DNA of 64,000 bases from the NCBI RefSeq assembly GCF_012985205.1, contig NZ_JABEKS010000001.1:1054001-1118000 (forward strand), read 5' to 3'. The notes beneath the pieces are model-generated. The model was not told the origin of the DNA and ran no database searches. It saw nothing but the letters and a program-made list of their open reading frames with translations. Numbering within the stretch: position 1 is the stretch's first letter; each line of letters starts with the position of its first letter. Shown here piece by piece: positions 56,714 through 64,000 of this stretch. This stretch comes from Planctomonas sp. JC2975. Lineage in GTDB: Bacteria > Actinomycetota > Actinomycetes > Actinomycetales > Microbacteriaceae. The position numbers and the translations under genes are program-made.

Positions 56714-58186
56714 TCAGCGCGGGCCCTGGGTGTCGTCTGAAGCGGCGAGATCGCCCAGTCGCACCGGCGAGGCAAGGACTCGCTTGCTCATCGCGCGCAG
56801 ATCGTCGGCGGTACTCGAACGTGCTGCGCAGGATGCCGTCACCTCGCACGTAGCGAAGCCGCAGACCCTGCCCTGACACCAGCCCATGCCCGCCCTGGTG
56901 AGTGCTTTGACCGTGCGTGCGTCGTCGGCGCCGAGGTCGCCGCAGGCGTTGCGGATGTCACCCGCCGACACCTCTTCGCATCGGCAGACCACGGTGTCCG
57001 GATCGAGCCACGCGGTCCAGCCGGCCGGCAGCGCGCTCGCGCCGTGCATCGCGCGGGCGAAGGCGCGCTCGCGGGCGATCGCTCGACGCAGCCGGGCTGC
57101 TCGTGCCGGCCCCACGCCGACTCCGGTCTCGCTGGCCACAGCTGATGCCGCGAGCTCTCCCTCGTGAACGGCCATCATCGCGCCGCCCACCCCGGTTGCC
57201 TCGCCCGCGATGCTCAGGCCGGCGACGGAGCTGCGGTAGTCGTCGTCCACGACGGCCACGAGGGATCCGTCCACATCGCGTCGCACCTCGGCTCCGGCCG
57301 CGACCGCGAGCCCGAGATCCGGTGTGAACCCCCAGCCGAGCGCCACGAGATCGACCTCGAGATGCGACCGGGCGCCGGCGGACGGGACGATCCCGCCATC
57401 CGCTCGCACACGGGACAGGGTGACGCCCTCGACATGATCGGTCCCGTGGATCCGGGTGACGGCGGTTCGCGTTCGATAGGGGATGCGATGCCGCCCCAGC
57501 ACCAGACCGAACTCGAGCGCCTCCGCGATCTTGGACGGCATCCGCAGCACGCTGCCCGTTCCGGTCAGCCATGCGGACGGCGGATTCGCCTCGCAGACGG
57601 CGACGACCGTCGCGCCCGCCCTGGTCAGCGCGGCCGCGACAGGCAGCAGGAACGGACCGGTCCCCGTGACGACCGCCCGTCTGCCGTCGAGCCTTCCGCC
57701 GTTCTTGACCAGCGCCTGCACGCCGCCTGCCGCCATCACGCCGGGCACCGTCCATCCTGGGACGGGGAGTTGCCGGTCGTATCCGCCCGGACAGAGGATC
57801 ACGTGCTCGGACCGCACGGATCCCGCGATGAGCTGCACGGCATCCCACGAGCGAGTGAGCCGGACGACGGAGGCCGATTCCCCTCGCTCGATCGACCACG
57901 CCGTGTGGCCGGCCAGGTGCAGCACCCGGCCCGTGGCGATGAAACCGCGGAGCTGTGCGCGCATCCGTTCGAAGACGCGCCAGGAGTGCTGGCCGTCGGA
58001 TTCGGCCTGGCCCGGGGCAAGACTCTGCGGGTCTGGATGCCGCCAGAACTGTCCGCCAAGGCGCGAGCCGGCGTCCACGAGTGCGACCCGGAGGCCGGCA
58101 TGGGCAGCTGTGAGCGCCGACGAGAGTCCGGCAGGCCCGCCGCCCACCACGGTGACCTCGACGCGAAGTTCACTCGTGGCCGGCAC
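56714..58186 (-). CDS. FAD-dependent oxidoreductase with BFD-like [2Fe-2S] domain (hydroxyproline dehydrogenase subunit)
   Basis: 490 residues. N-terminal FAD Rossmann motif VTVVGGGPAGLSSALTAA, a second dinucleotide fold (RAVVTGTGPFLLPVAAALTRAG), GLSIAGEATGVGG near the flavin, then a C-terminal BFD-like domain with four cysteines (VVCRCEEV and GWCQGRVCG). This is the HcnB/OoxA-type large subunit found in D-hydroxyproline dehydrogenases and opine oxidases. It overlaps the ferredoxin-like gene by 17 bp, so the two subunits are coupled. The 210-bp gap to DUF3311 (56504-56713) holds only a 7-bp stem (56663-56681). Confidence 0.88.
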   Translation of the reverse strand: MPATSELRVEVTVVGGGPAGLSSALTAAHAGLRVALVDAGSRLGGQFWRHPDPQSLAPGQAESDGQHSWRVFERMRAQLRGFIATGRVLHLAGHTAWSIERGESASVVRLTRSWDAVQLIAGSVRSEHVILCPGGYDRQLPVPGWTVPGVMAAGGVQALVKNGGRLDGRRAVVTGTGPFLLPVAAALTRAGATVVAVCEANPPSAWLTGTGSVLRMPSKIAEALEFGLVLGRHRIPYRTRTAVTRIHGTDHVEGVTLSRVRADGGIVPSAGARSHLEVDLVALGWGFTPDLGLAVAAGAEVRRDVDGSLVAVVDDDYRSSVAGLSIAGEATGVGGAMMAVHEGELAASAVASETGVGVGPARAARLRRAIARERAFARAMHGASALPAGWTAWLDPDTVVCRCEEVSAGDIRNACGDLGADDARTVKALTRAGMGWCQGRVCGFATCEVTASCAARSSTADDLRAMSKRVLASPVRLGDLAASDDTQGPR

Positions 58187-58430
58187 GCGTGTTCACCTTC
58201 ATTCCGTCGGCGACGGGCACGATGCAGGCGCGTTGTGCCGGCGCCCCGTCGATCTCCACGAGGCAGTCGTAGCAGACGCCGATGCCGCAGAAGAGTCCAC
58301 GCGGTGCACCGCCGAAACGGGTCGTGCGCCACGCGAGCCGACCGGTCTCCGTGAGCGCGACGGCAACGCTCGTGCCCGCCCGAGCGATGACCGGCGCGCC
58401 GTCGACCACGATGACGACCTCGGCGCTCAT
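58170..58430 (-). CDS. [2Fe-2S] ferredoxin-like small subunit of dehydrogenase
   Basis: 86 residues. Plant-type ferredoxin cysteines are Cys48, Cys53, Cys56 and Cys69 (spacing C-x4-C-x2-C-x12-C), as in HcnA-type subunits. It would pass electrons between the two FAD subunits. Its ATG overlaps the upstream DadA-like stop by 4 bp and its 3' end overlaps the next gene by 17 bp, as expected for subunits of one complex. Confidence 0.9.
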   Translation of the reverse strand: MSAEVVIVVDGAPVIARAGTSVAVALTETGRLAWRTTRFGGAPRGLFCGIGVCYDCLVEIDGAPAQRACIVPVADGMKVNTRAGHE

Positions 58431-59629
58431 GCCACGGCTCCGAACCGCTCGGGCGCGAAGTCGGCGAGACTCGGCATGGTCGGATCGCTCGTGAGCGCGC
58501 GCGCCACCAGCGAGCCAGTGCCCGCGGCGAGACCGATGCCGGCGCCTTCGTGACCACACGCGTGCCAGAGGCCCGGCGCCCGCGGATCGGGGCCGATCAC
58601 GGGCAGATGGTCGGGGCAGTACGGCCGGAAGCCGTGATAGGCGCGGATCGCCTTGGCGTCGGCGAGCATCGGGAAGAGGGCGATCGCCTTGGCCGCTATC
58701 GCGCTGATCGCCCTGACCGAGAAGGTGTCGTCGAATCCGACGCGCTCCCGGCTCGATCCGATCAGGATGGTGCCGCTCTCGGTGCCCTCGACGACGGGCG
58801 ACGTCTGCAGTCCGGCGTCTGAGCTCTCCACATCGTCGACGTAACCCGCCGCGTAGACCTTGTGCCTGACACGCCCGGCGAGCGGTTCCGTGACGAGCAC
58901 GAAGCCGCGACGCGGCAGCACGGGCACGTCGACCCCGGCGAGCGCGGCGACGCCGCCCGCCCACGTGCCCGCCGCGTTCACGACGCAGCCACTCGGGATG
59001 TCGCCGGCCGTGGTGCGCACTCCGATCACATCGGCGCGCTCCTGCGGGCGGCCCCGGCGCAGGAATCCCGTGACGGAAACCCGTGTGTGCACCACCGCGC
59101 CCGCTTCGCGCGCGAGTCTCAGCAGGTGCGCGGCGACGAGCATCGGCTGCACCTGGGCGTCCTGCGGGTAGTAGACGCCGGCGACGAGGTCCGGTGCGAG
59201 GTGAGGCTCGTAACCGCGGAGGTCGTCCTTCGCGACGTCGATCGCGTCGATCCCTGCCTCGCGCTGTCTGACCGCGCGCCGTTTCAGCGACTGCGCCTGG
59301 GCTTCCGTCGCCGCCACGACGAGGCCGCCCTTGGAGTCGAACTCCCAGCGGTCGGCGTGTTCCGACAGCTCGTTGCGCCACACCGACTGGGAGTACAGCG
59401 CGAGGTCGAGCTCGGGGCCGGCATCCTTGTCGGAGACCAGGATGTTCCCCTCCCCGCCGCTCGACGTGCCGGATGCCACGGCCCCCCGCTCCACGACGGC
59501 GACGGACAACCCGGCCCGCGCGGCGAAGTACGCACACGCTGCGCCGACCGCCCCCGCACCGATGACCACGACGTCGACGGCGGGGTGCCGCAGGATCTCC
59601 TCGCTGGGAACGACCACGTCAGCGGCCAT
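58427..59629 (-). CDS. FAD-dependent D-amino-acid (D-hydroxyproline) dehydrogenase, DadA/HcnC-like
   Basis: 400 residues of the DAO/sarcosine-oxidase family. FAD site VVVIGAGAVGAACAYFAARAG near residues 18-38; GFRPYCPDHLPVIGPD and CGHEGAGIGLAAGTG near the C-terminus are family hallmarks. As the catalytic subunit beside a ferredoxin-like and an HcnB-like subunit, it probably oxidises cis-4-hydroxy-D-proline to pyrroline-4-hydroxy-2-carboxylate. Start ATG 59629 lies inside the end of the GntR gene (11-bp overlap). Confidence 0.88.
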   Translation of the reverse strand: MAADVVVPSEEILRHPAVDVVVIGAGAVGAACAYFAARAGLSVAVVERGAVASGTSSGGEGNILVSDKDAGPELDLALYSQSVWRNELSEHADRWEFDSKGGLVVAATEAQAQSLKRRAVRQREAGIDAIDVAKDDLRGYEPHLAPDLVAGVYYPQDAQVQPMLVAAHLLRLAREAGAVVHTRVSVTGFLRRGRPQERADVIGVRTTAGDIPSGCVVNAAGTWAGGVAALAGVDVPVLPRRGFVLVTEPLAGRVRHKVYAAGYVDDVESSDAGLQTSPVVEGTESGTILIGSSRERVGFDDTFSVRAISAIAAKAIALFPMLADAKAIRAYHGFRPYCPDHLPVIGPDPRAPGLWHACGHEGAGIGLAAGTGSLVARALTSDPTMPSLADFAPERFGAVA

Positions 59630-60317
59630 TGGCGATCCGCTCGCCGGCCCATTCGCCTCTGGTGTGCTCGATGTGCCTGCGCATGAGGGCCTCCGCGTCA
59701 TCGGCCTTGCGGTCGCGCATCAGCTCCACCAGCTCGAGGTGCTCCAGCGCCGACGCGTGCAGGGCGCCGCGCTCGACGAGGGATCCGAGACCGAGAAGAC
59801 GGGTGTCCGCCCGTAGCCGCGAGATCAGGTCGACAAGTCGCCGGTTGCCGCTGTACTCGAGCAGCTGGATGTGGAACGCGCGATCCGCCTCCGTGTAGGC
59901 GATCAGTTCACCTCGGTCGGCGCAGTCGACGATCGTCTGGGCCATGCCGCGGAGCCGCTCGAAGTCCTCGTCGGGAACGACGGGCGTCACAGCACGGATC
60001 GTCGGCGGCTCGATCATCAGGCGCAGCTGCGCCACGTCGTCCAGGTCGTCATCCGACACCGCCACCACCAGAAAGCCCTTGTTGGGCATCGCGGTGACCA
60101 TGCCCTCCTTCACGAGATCGAGCATCGCCTCGCGCACCGGGGTGGCCGACACTCCGAGCAGCGTCGCCAGCTTCGGAGCCGAGTACACGAGTCCGGGCTG
60201 CATCTCGCCGGAGACGACGGCGGCACGCAGCGCGCGGGTGACATCCTCACGCAGGCTCACGTTCTTCGTGAGCGTCGTCAGGCTGGAGTCATTGCCCGTC
60301 ACGGCGCGCTCGCTCAC
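59619..60317 (-). CDS. GntR family regulator, FadR/FCD subgroup
   Basis: 232 residues: N-terminal winged helix (LREDVTRALRAAVVSGEMQPG, LATLLGVSATPVREAMLDLVKEGMV) and a C-terminal FCD ligand-binding domain (LRLMIEPPTIRAV, DRAFHIQLLEYSGN). FCD regulators usually release DNA on binding an acid such as a pathway intermediate. Located inside the hydroxyproline unit, it most likely represses it; a candidate operator lies at 62324-62340. The GTG at 60317 overlaps the epimerase stop by 4 bp. Confidence 0.92.
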   Translation of the reverse strand: MSERAVTGNDSSLTTLTKNVSLREDVTRALRAAVVSGEMQPGLVYSAPKLATLLGVSATPVREAMLDLVKEGMVTAMPNKGFLVVAVSDDDLDDVAQLRLMIEPPTIRAVTPVVPDEDFERLRGMAQTIVDCADRGELIAYTEADRAFHIQLLEYSGNRRLVDLISRLRADTRLLGLGSLVERGALHASALEHLELVELMRDRKADDAEALMRRHIEHTRGEWAGERIANGR

Positions 60318-61315
60318 AGGAGGAATCCCGCCGGGAACGGATCGCTGGGGTCGAGGTGGTACTGCGCGGTCCCGGTCACCCATGCCCGGCCGGTGATCGT
60401 GGGGAGCACGGCGGGCACGCCGCCCACTGTGGTCTCGCCGACCAGTCGTCCGATGAACCGGGTTCCGATGTAGGACTCGTTGACGAAGTCAGTGTTCAGA
60501 GCCAGCTCGCCTTTCGCATGCAGCTGGGCCATGCGCGCGCTGGTACCGGTTCCGCACGGCGACCTGTCGAACCAGCCGGGATGGATCGCCATCGCGTGCC
60601 TGGAGTGCGTGGCGGTGGACCCCGGCGCAGCGAGGTAGACATGGTGGCATCCGCTGATGTCGCTGCGTTCCGGATGCGTCGGAGGTGCCTGCTCGTTGAT
60701 CGCCCCCATGATGTCGAGCCCCGCAGCCAGCAGCTCGTTCTTCGCGGACCGCTCGAACGGGAGGCCCAGTGAATCGAGCTCGACGATGGCGTAGAAGTTG
60801 CCGCCGAACGCCAGGTCGTACGTGACAATCCCTCTGCCAGGGACCTCGACCGTCTTCCCGAGCCCTGCGCTGAACGACGGCACGTTGTGGATGGTCACCG
60901 AGGTGGCCGCCCCGTCGGTCACGGCGACCTCGGCCACCACGAGACCGGCAGGAGTGTCGAGACGGATGACGGTGACCGGCTCGACCACCTCCACCATCCC
61001 GGTCTCCACGAGCACCGTCGCGACGCCGATCGTGCCGTGCCCGCACATGGGCAGCAGCCCAGACACCTCGATGAACAACACGCCGAAGTCGGCATCCGGA
61101 CGAGTCGGCGGCTGCAGGATGGCTCCGCTCATCGCGGCGTGACCGCGCGGCTCGTACATCAGCAGTGTGCGGACATCGTCGCTGTTCTCGGCGAACCAGG
61201 TGCGCCGCTCGGCCATGGTGGCACCGGGGATGACGCCGACTCCCCCGACGATCACCCTGGTTGGCATGCCCTCCGTGTGGGACTCGACGGCGTGGAACAC
61301 GCGTGTGGATCGCAC
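60314..61315 (-). CDS. 4-hydroxyproline 2-epimerase (proline racemase family)
   Basis: 333 residues. Both catalytic cysteines are present: Cys91 (LPMCGHGTIG) and Cys254 (SPCGTGTSA). This excludes the trans-3-hydroxyproline dehydratase branch, which replaces one by Thr. Epimerises trans-4-hydroxy-L-proline to cis-4-hydroxy-D-proline, the substrate of the dehydrogenase encoded downstream; true proline racemase activity cannot be excluded. The GTG at 61315 has GGGAG 6 nt upstream. Confidence 0.92.
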   Translation of the reverse strand: MRSTRVFHAVESHTEGMPTRVIVGGVGVIPGATMAERRTWFAENSDDVRTLLMYEPRGHAAMSGAILQPPTRPDADFGVLFIEVSGLLPMCGHGTIGVATVLVETGMVEVVEPVTVIRLDTPAGLVVAEVAVTDGAATSVTIHNVPSFSAGLGKTVEVPGRGIVTYDLAFGGNFYAIVELDSLGLPFERSAKNELLAAGLDIMGAINEQAPPTHPERSDISGCHHVYLAAPGSTATHSRHAMAIHPGWFDRSPCGTGTSARMAQLHAKGELALNTDFVNESYIGTRFIGRLVGETTVGGVPAVLPTITGRAWVTGTAQYHLDPSDPFPAGFLL

Positions 61316-61375
61316 TGCTTCTCCCTTCGCCCTGTCCGGCCGGGTCGCGTCGGAACACGCCCGACGGATGCCGTC

Positions 61376-62281
61376 CTACATGTAGCCCTTCGCGACGGCG
61401 CGCTCGGTATCACTGACGATCTTCGCAGCGACACCGTCGGACAGGGCACCACGTGGTGGTCGGCACACGCCTCCGCGGCGACCGACGACATCCATCGACA
61501 GCTTGATCGCCTGCACGAACTCGGTCTTCGAGTCCCAGCGCAACAGCGGATGCAGGTCGCGGTAGGTGCCGAGGGCGGCGGCCCAGTGCTCCGGATCGCT
61601 GGAGGTCGCCATCCGGTAGAGCTCGACCGTGCTGGCGGGCAACGCGTTCGGATATCCGGCGATCCAGCCTTTCGCTCCGGCGATGCCGAGTTCGAGGAGC
61701 ACGTCGTCGGACCCGATCAGGATGTCGAGCTCTGGCGCCAGCTCCTGGATCTCGTACGCACGCCGCACGTCCCCGGTGAACTCCTTGACGGCGACGATGA
61801 GGCCCTCGCCGTGCAGTCGCGCCAAGAGGGACGGGCTGAGGTCCACCTTCGTGTCGTACGGATTGTTGTACGCGACGACCGGGAGCCCGACCTCGGCGAC
61901 GATACGGTAGTGCTGGACGACGGCCTCTTCTTCGGCCCGATACGTGTTCGGGGGCAGCGCCAGCACGCAGTCGGCACCCGCTTCCGCGGCCTGCTCGGCC
62001 CACCTGCGGGACTCGGCCGATCCGTATGCGGCCACGCCGGGCATGACCGTGAACCCTGCCGGCGCCGCGGCCACCGCCGTCTCCACCACTCGGGCGCGCT
62101 CCTGGGGAGTCAGTGTCTGGTACTCGCCGAGGGATCCGTTCGGGCAGACGCCGTCGCATCCGTTCGCGGCCAGCCACGCCACGTGCTCCGCGTACGCGTC
62201 GAAGTCGACCGCGAGATCGTCGGTGAACGGGAGCGCCGTGGCCACGTTCACGCCGTGCCAGGGCTTGGTCTTGGTCGTCAT
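61376..62281 (-). CDS. DapA-family lyase, probable 1-pyrroline-4-hydroxy-2-carboxylate deaminase
   Basis: 301 residues of the dihydrodipicolinate synthase/N-acetylneuraminate lyase superfamily. Schiff-base Lys166 (IVAVKEFTGD), Tyr138 (VVAYNNPYD) and the GSLGEY loop are present. DapA itself is excluded by context; in hydroxyproline operons this family member deaminates the pyrroline to 2-oxoglutarate semialdehyde. No semialdehyde dehydrogenase follows in the window. ATG 62281 is chosen over GTG 62290 for GGGAG 8 nt upstream. First gene of the unit. Confidence 0.88.
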   Translation of the reverse strand: MTTKTKPWHGVNVATALPFTDDLAVDFDAYAEHVAWLAANGCDGVCPNGSLGEYQTLTPQERARVVETAVAAAPAGFTVMPGVAAYGSAESRRWAEQAAEAGADCVLALPPNTYRAEEEAVVQHYRIVAEVGLPVVAYNNPYDTKVDLSPSLLARLHGEGLIVAVKEFTGDVRRAYEIQELAPELDILIGSDDVLLELGIAGAKGWIAGYPNALPASTVELYRMATSSDPEHWAAALGTYRDLHPLLRWDSKTEFVQAIKLSMDVVGRRGGVCRPPRGALSDGVAAKIVSDTERAVAKGYM

Positions 62282-62323
62282 CGGTGACACTCCCTCGGCC
62301 GCCCTGTGGTGGGCATTCGCCAG

Positions 62324-62340
62324 TACAATGTCACATTACA
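62324..62340. promoter_or_regulatory. Candidate GntR (FCD) operator upstream of the hydroxyproline unit
   Basis: TACAATGTCACATTACA: an imperfect dyad around a central C with the perfect core AATGTCACATT (11 bp), about 43 bp upstream of the first gene. AT-rich in a GC-rich background, with the size and shape of FCD-type GntR sites. Binding is inferred. Confidence 0.6.
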
Positions 62341-62558
62341 GTGGGCGATCCGGCTCTGCCATACAAAGCAGGGTCGGGACGGCGATCTCGTCGACCGCCT
62401 CCATCACGGCCTCGGGGCGCGTGACGCCCGGAGCATCGGGTGCCTTGCACCTCGTCGAGTGTGCAGAAACGCGCTCCGTCGCGAAACGAAGCGGGTTGTC
62501 TGCACGCCGACCCTGGTGCGGCGCGGTCAGCCCTCGATCGACCTGGCGGCGAGCACGC

Positions 62559-63464
62559 CTAGAAGTTCGAACCCATCTTCTTGAGCCGGGCGATGCGGTC
62601 CTCGATCGGCGGGTGCGTCGAGAACAGCCGGCTCATCACGGACGGCTTGAGCGGATTCGCGATCCAGAGGTGCGCCATGGACGAGTTCTGCTTGCGCATC
62701 GGCCGTCCGTATTCCTCGAGCTTCTGCAACGCACTGACCAGCTCGTCGGGGTTGCGCGTGGTGATCGCGCTGGTGGCATCCGCCAGGTATTCGCGCTGCC
62801 GCGAGACGGCGAGCTGCACGAGCGACGCCATGAGCGGCGCGAGGATGAGCGCCACGATGCCGACGACCAGCAGGATCGGGTTGCCTCCGCCGCCCCCGCT
62901 GTTGTTGTTGCGGTTGTTGCCCCCGGCGAACCCGCCGAAGATGCTCATGCGCAGAAGGATGTCGGCGATCAGTCCGATGGCGACGGTGAGACCGAAGACG
63001 ATCATCGAGACCCGGATGTCGTAGTTGCGCACGTGGCCCATCTCGTGCGCCATCACGCCCTGCAGCTCGGAGTCGTCCATGATGTCGAGCAGCCCGGTCG
63101 TGGCGGCGACGACCGCATGCTGGGGATCGCGTCCCGTTGCGAACGCATTCGGAGCCGGGTCGTTGATGATGTACACCTTCGGCATGGGCGTGCCCATGGT
63201 GATCGAGATGTTCTCGACCGTGTTCCAGAGGCGTGGGTTGTCCGCCTTCTGGATCTCTTGGGCGCCCGACGCCGCGACGGCTTGCCCGGATGCGGTCCAG
63301 TACTGCAGGAACGCGTACCCGATCGCGATGATCATGACCACGGTCAGGATCGTCCAACTGTTGAACAGGAAGCTGGCCAGCCATCCGATCAGACCGATGA
63401 TGATCAGGAAGACGATGATGATGAAGACGGTGTTCCGCTTGTTCGCGGCGATGGCCCTATACAT
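62559..63464 (-). CDS. htpX: M48 family metalloprotease HtpX
   Basis: 301-residue membrane zinc protease that degrades damaged membrane proteins. Two N-terminal helices (12-30, 36-55), zinc motif HEMGH at 140-144, a Gly/Asn-rich linker (GGFAGGNNRNNNSGGGGG) next to a second helix pair, then SRQREYLADATSA with the third zinc ligand Glu. ATG at 63464. It follows lemA by 54 bp, the common lemA-htpX pairing. The 277-bp region 62282-62558 to the hydroxyproline gene holds only the operator above. Confidence 0.94.
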   Translation of the reverse strand: MYRAIAANKRNTVFIIIVFLIIIGLIGWLASFLFNSWTILTVVMIIAIGYAFLQYWTASGQAVAASGAQEIQKADNPRLWNTVENISITMGTPMPKVYIINDPAPNAFATGRDPQHAVVAATTGLLDIMDDSELQGVMAHEMGHVRNYDIRVSMIVFGLTVAIGLIADILLRMSIFGGFAGGNNRNNNSGGGGGNPILLVVGIVALILAPLMASLVQLAVSRQREYLADATSAITTRNPDELVSALQKLEEYGRPMRKQNSSMAHLWIANPLKPSVMSRLFSTHPPIEDRIARLKKMGSNF

Positions 63465-63517
63465 AGACGGGTGCCCTGTGATCCACGGATTCCTGTAGCG
63501 CTACGGTCGCTGGCCGG

Positions 63518-64000
63518 TCAGAACTGCACGCGAGGGGGCTCGGCGATCGCATTGGCGTCGGCCACCTCGAAGAAGTCGCGGGCGCTGAATCCGAGGCGCT
63601 TGGCGAAGATGTTGTTCGGGAACACCTTGATCTTGGTGTTGAACTCGCGCACCCCGCCGTTGTAGAAGCGCCGCGCAGCCTGGATCTTGTCCTCGGTGTC
63701 GACCAGGTCGGACTGCAGACGCAGGAAGTTCTGGCTCGCCTGCAGCTGCGGATAGGCCTCTGCCACCGCGAAGATGCTGCGCAGAGCGGTCTGGATGTGG
63801 TTCTCCGCAGCTGACGCCTCGGCCGGTCCGCTCGCGGACAGCGTCTCGGCACGCGCCTTCGTCACGTCTTCGAAGACGGATTTCTCGTGTGCGGCGTATC
63901 CCTTGACCGTCTCGATCAGGTTCGGGATGAGGTCGGCACGACGCTTCAGCTGCACCGTGATGTCGCTCCACGCCTCGTCGACACGCACGTTGAGCGTGAC
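63518..64000 (-). CDS. LemA family protein (5' end beyond window)
   Basis: 160 C-terminal residues are visible and the frame runs off the right edge, so the N-terminal membrane helix and start are missing. Recognised by NVRVDEAWSDITVQLKRR, ADLIPNLIETVKGYAAHE, LQASQNFLRLQSDL and FPNNIFAKRLGF. Coiled-coil extracytoplasmic protein of unknown function, usually paired with htpX or TPM-domain genes. The GTG at 63988 is internal, not the start. Confidence 0.93.
   Translation of the reverse strand, partial: VTLNVRVDEAWSDITVQLKRRADLIPNLIETVKGYAAHEKSVFEDVTKARAETLSASGPAEASAAENHIQTALRSIFAVAEAYPQLQASQNFLRLQSDLVDTEDKIQAARRFYNGGVREFNTKIKVFPNNIFAKRLGFSARDFFEVADANAIAEPPRVQF

Noticed and set aside
60314-61315. 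trans-3-hydroxy-L-proline dehydratase
   Set aside because: Both catalytic cysteines (91 and 254) are present; the dehydratase has Thr at one of them.
61376-62281. Biosynthetic dihydrodipicolinate synthase DapA
   Set aside because: Located with epimerase and D-hydroxyproline dehydrogenase genes and not with lysine genes; the family has many lyases with the same Lys/Tyr pair.

Overview
The window is high-GC bacterial chromosome with dense, mostly co-directional genes. Several markers point to an actinobacterium, most likely in the Microbacteriaceae: a mycothiol S-conjugate amidase (mca), DUF4245/DUF4307/DUF3311 proteins, an NrtR-type regulator leading nadABC, a short cis-prenyl transferase like mycobacterial Rv1086, many GTG starts, and many starts sitting 6-8 nt after a TANNNT box, as expected for leaderless mRNAs. 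Genus cannot be read from the sequence. No rRNA, tRNA, CRISPR array, integrase or transposase was seen. Content is chromosomal housekeeping and catabolism rather than an obvious mobile island.

Layout. 1-4.5 kb: the end of a peptide-type ABC importer (permease cut by the left edge, lipoprotein binding protein) and a divergent CPBP membrane protease. 4.6-4.8 kb: an inverted array of 22-bp repeats between convergent genes. 4.8-9.7 kb: gcvT-gcvH-gcvP behind a tandem glycine riboswitch. 9.9-15.9 kb: nrtR-nadA-nadB-nadC-cysteine desulfurase, i.e. de novo NAD synthesis with its own regulator and Fe-S cluster supply. 16-19.9 kb: two paralogous membrane-anchored proteins fusing a solute-binding domain to a von Willebrand A domain, each behind the same promoter and leader. 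20-26 kb: PPOX-fold protein, phosphotransferase, Fpg/Nei glycosylase, SRPBCC protein, ychF, HAD phosphatase, methyltransferase. 26-30 kb: a heterodimeric ABC exporter. 30-35 kb: exonuclease, rmuC, glpX and fba, with three 79-bp hairpin repeats just before fba. 35-41.3 kb: ispH with a small membrane protein, xseA-xseB-DUF4245-carbonic anhydrase, and fumC. 41.4-54.4 kb: prepilin peptidase, PhoH-like ATPase, class V aminotransferase, cis-prenyl transferase, TrhA, an SLC13/ArsB-type transporter, mca, greA, ilvA, AI-2E-type transporter and a YcaQ-family protein. 54.4-62.3 kb: an eight-gene same-strand unit that looks like trans-4-hydroxy-L-proline catabolism: lyase/deaminase, 4-hydroxyproline epimerase, GntR regulator, three-subunit D-hydroxyproline dehydrogenase, and an SSS symporter with its DUF3311 partner. 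62.5-64 kb: htpX and the 3' part of lemA.

How parts work together. The gcv operon is probably switched on by glycine through the riboswitch. NrtR has lost the Nudix catalytic glutamates and so should sense a metabolite rather than hydrolyse one. The desulfurase probably builds the NadA cluster. In the hydroxyproline unit, most genes overlap by 4-17 bp, and a 17-bp dyad upstream of the first gene is a good candidate site for its GntR regulator. glpX and fba encode two steps of the fructose-1,6-bisphosphate node.

The least explained signals are the 22-bp inverted repeat array (4597-4815), the 79-bp hairpin repeats (33763-33987) with an echo of their tail between ispH and xseA, the duplicated SBP-VWA genes with conserved leaders, and a perfect 26-bp dyad over the ilvA promoter. 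No clearly new defence or mobile system was found.
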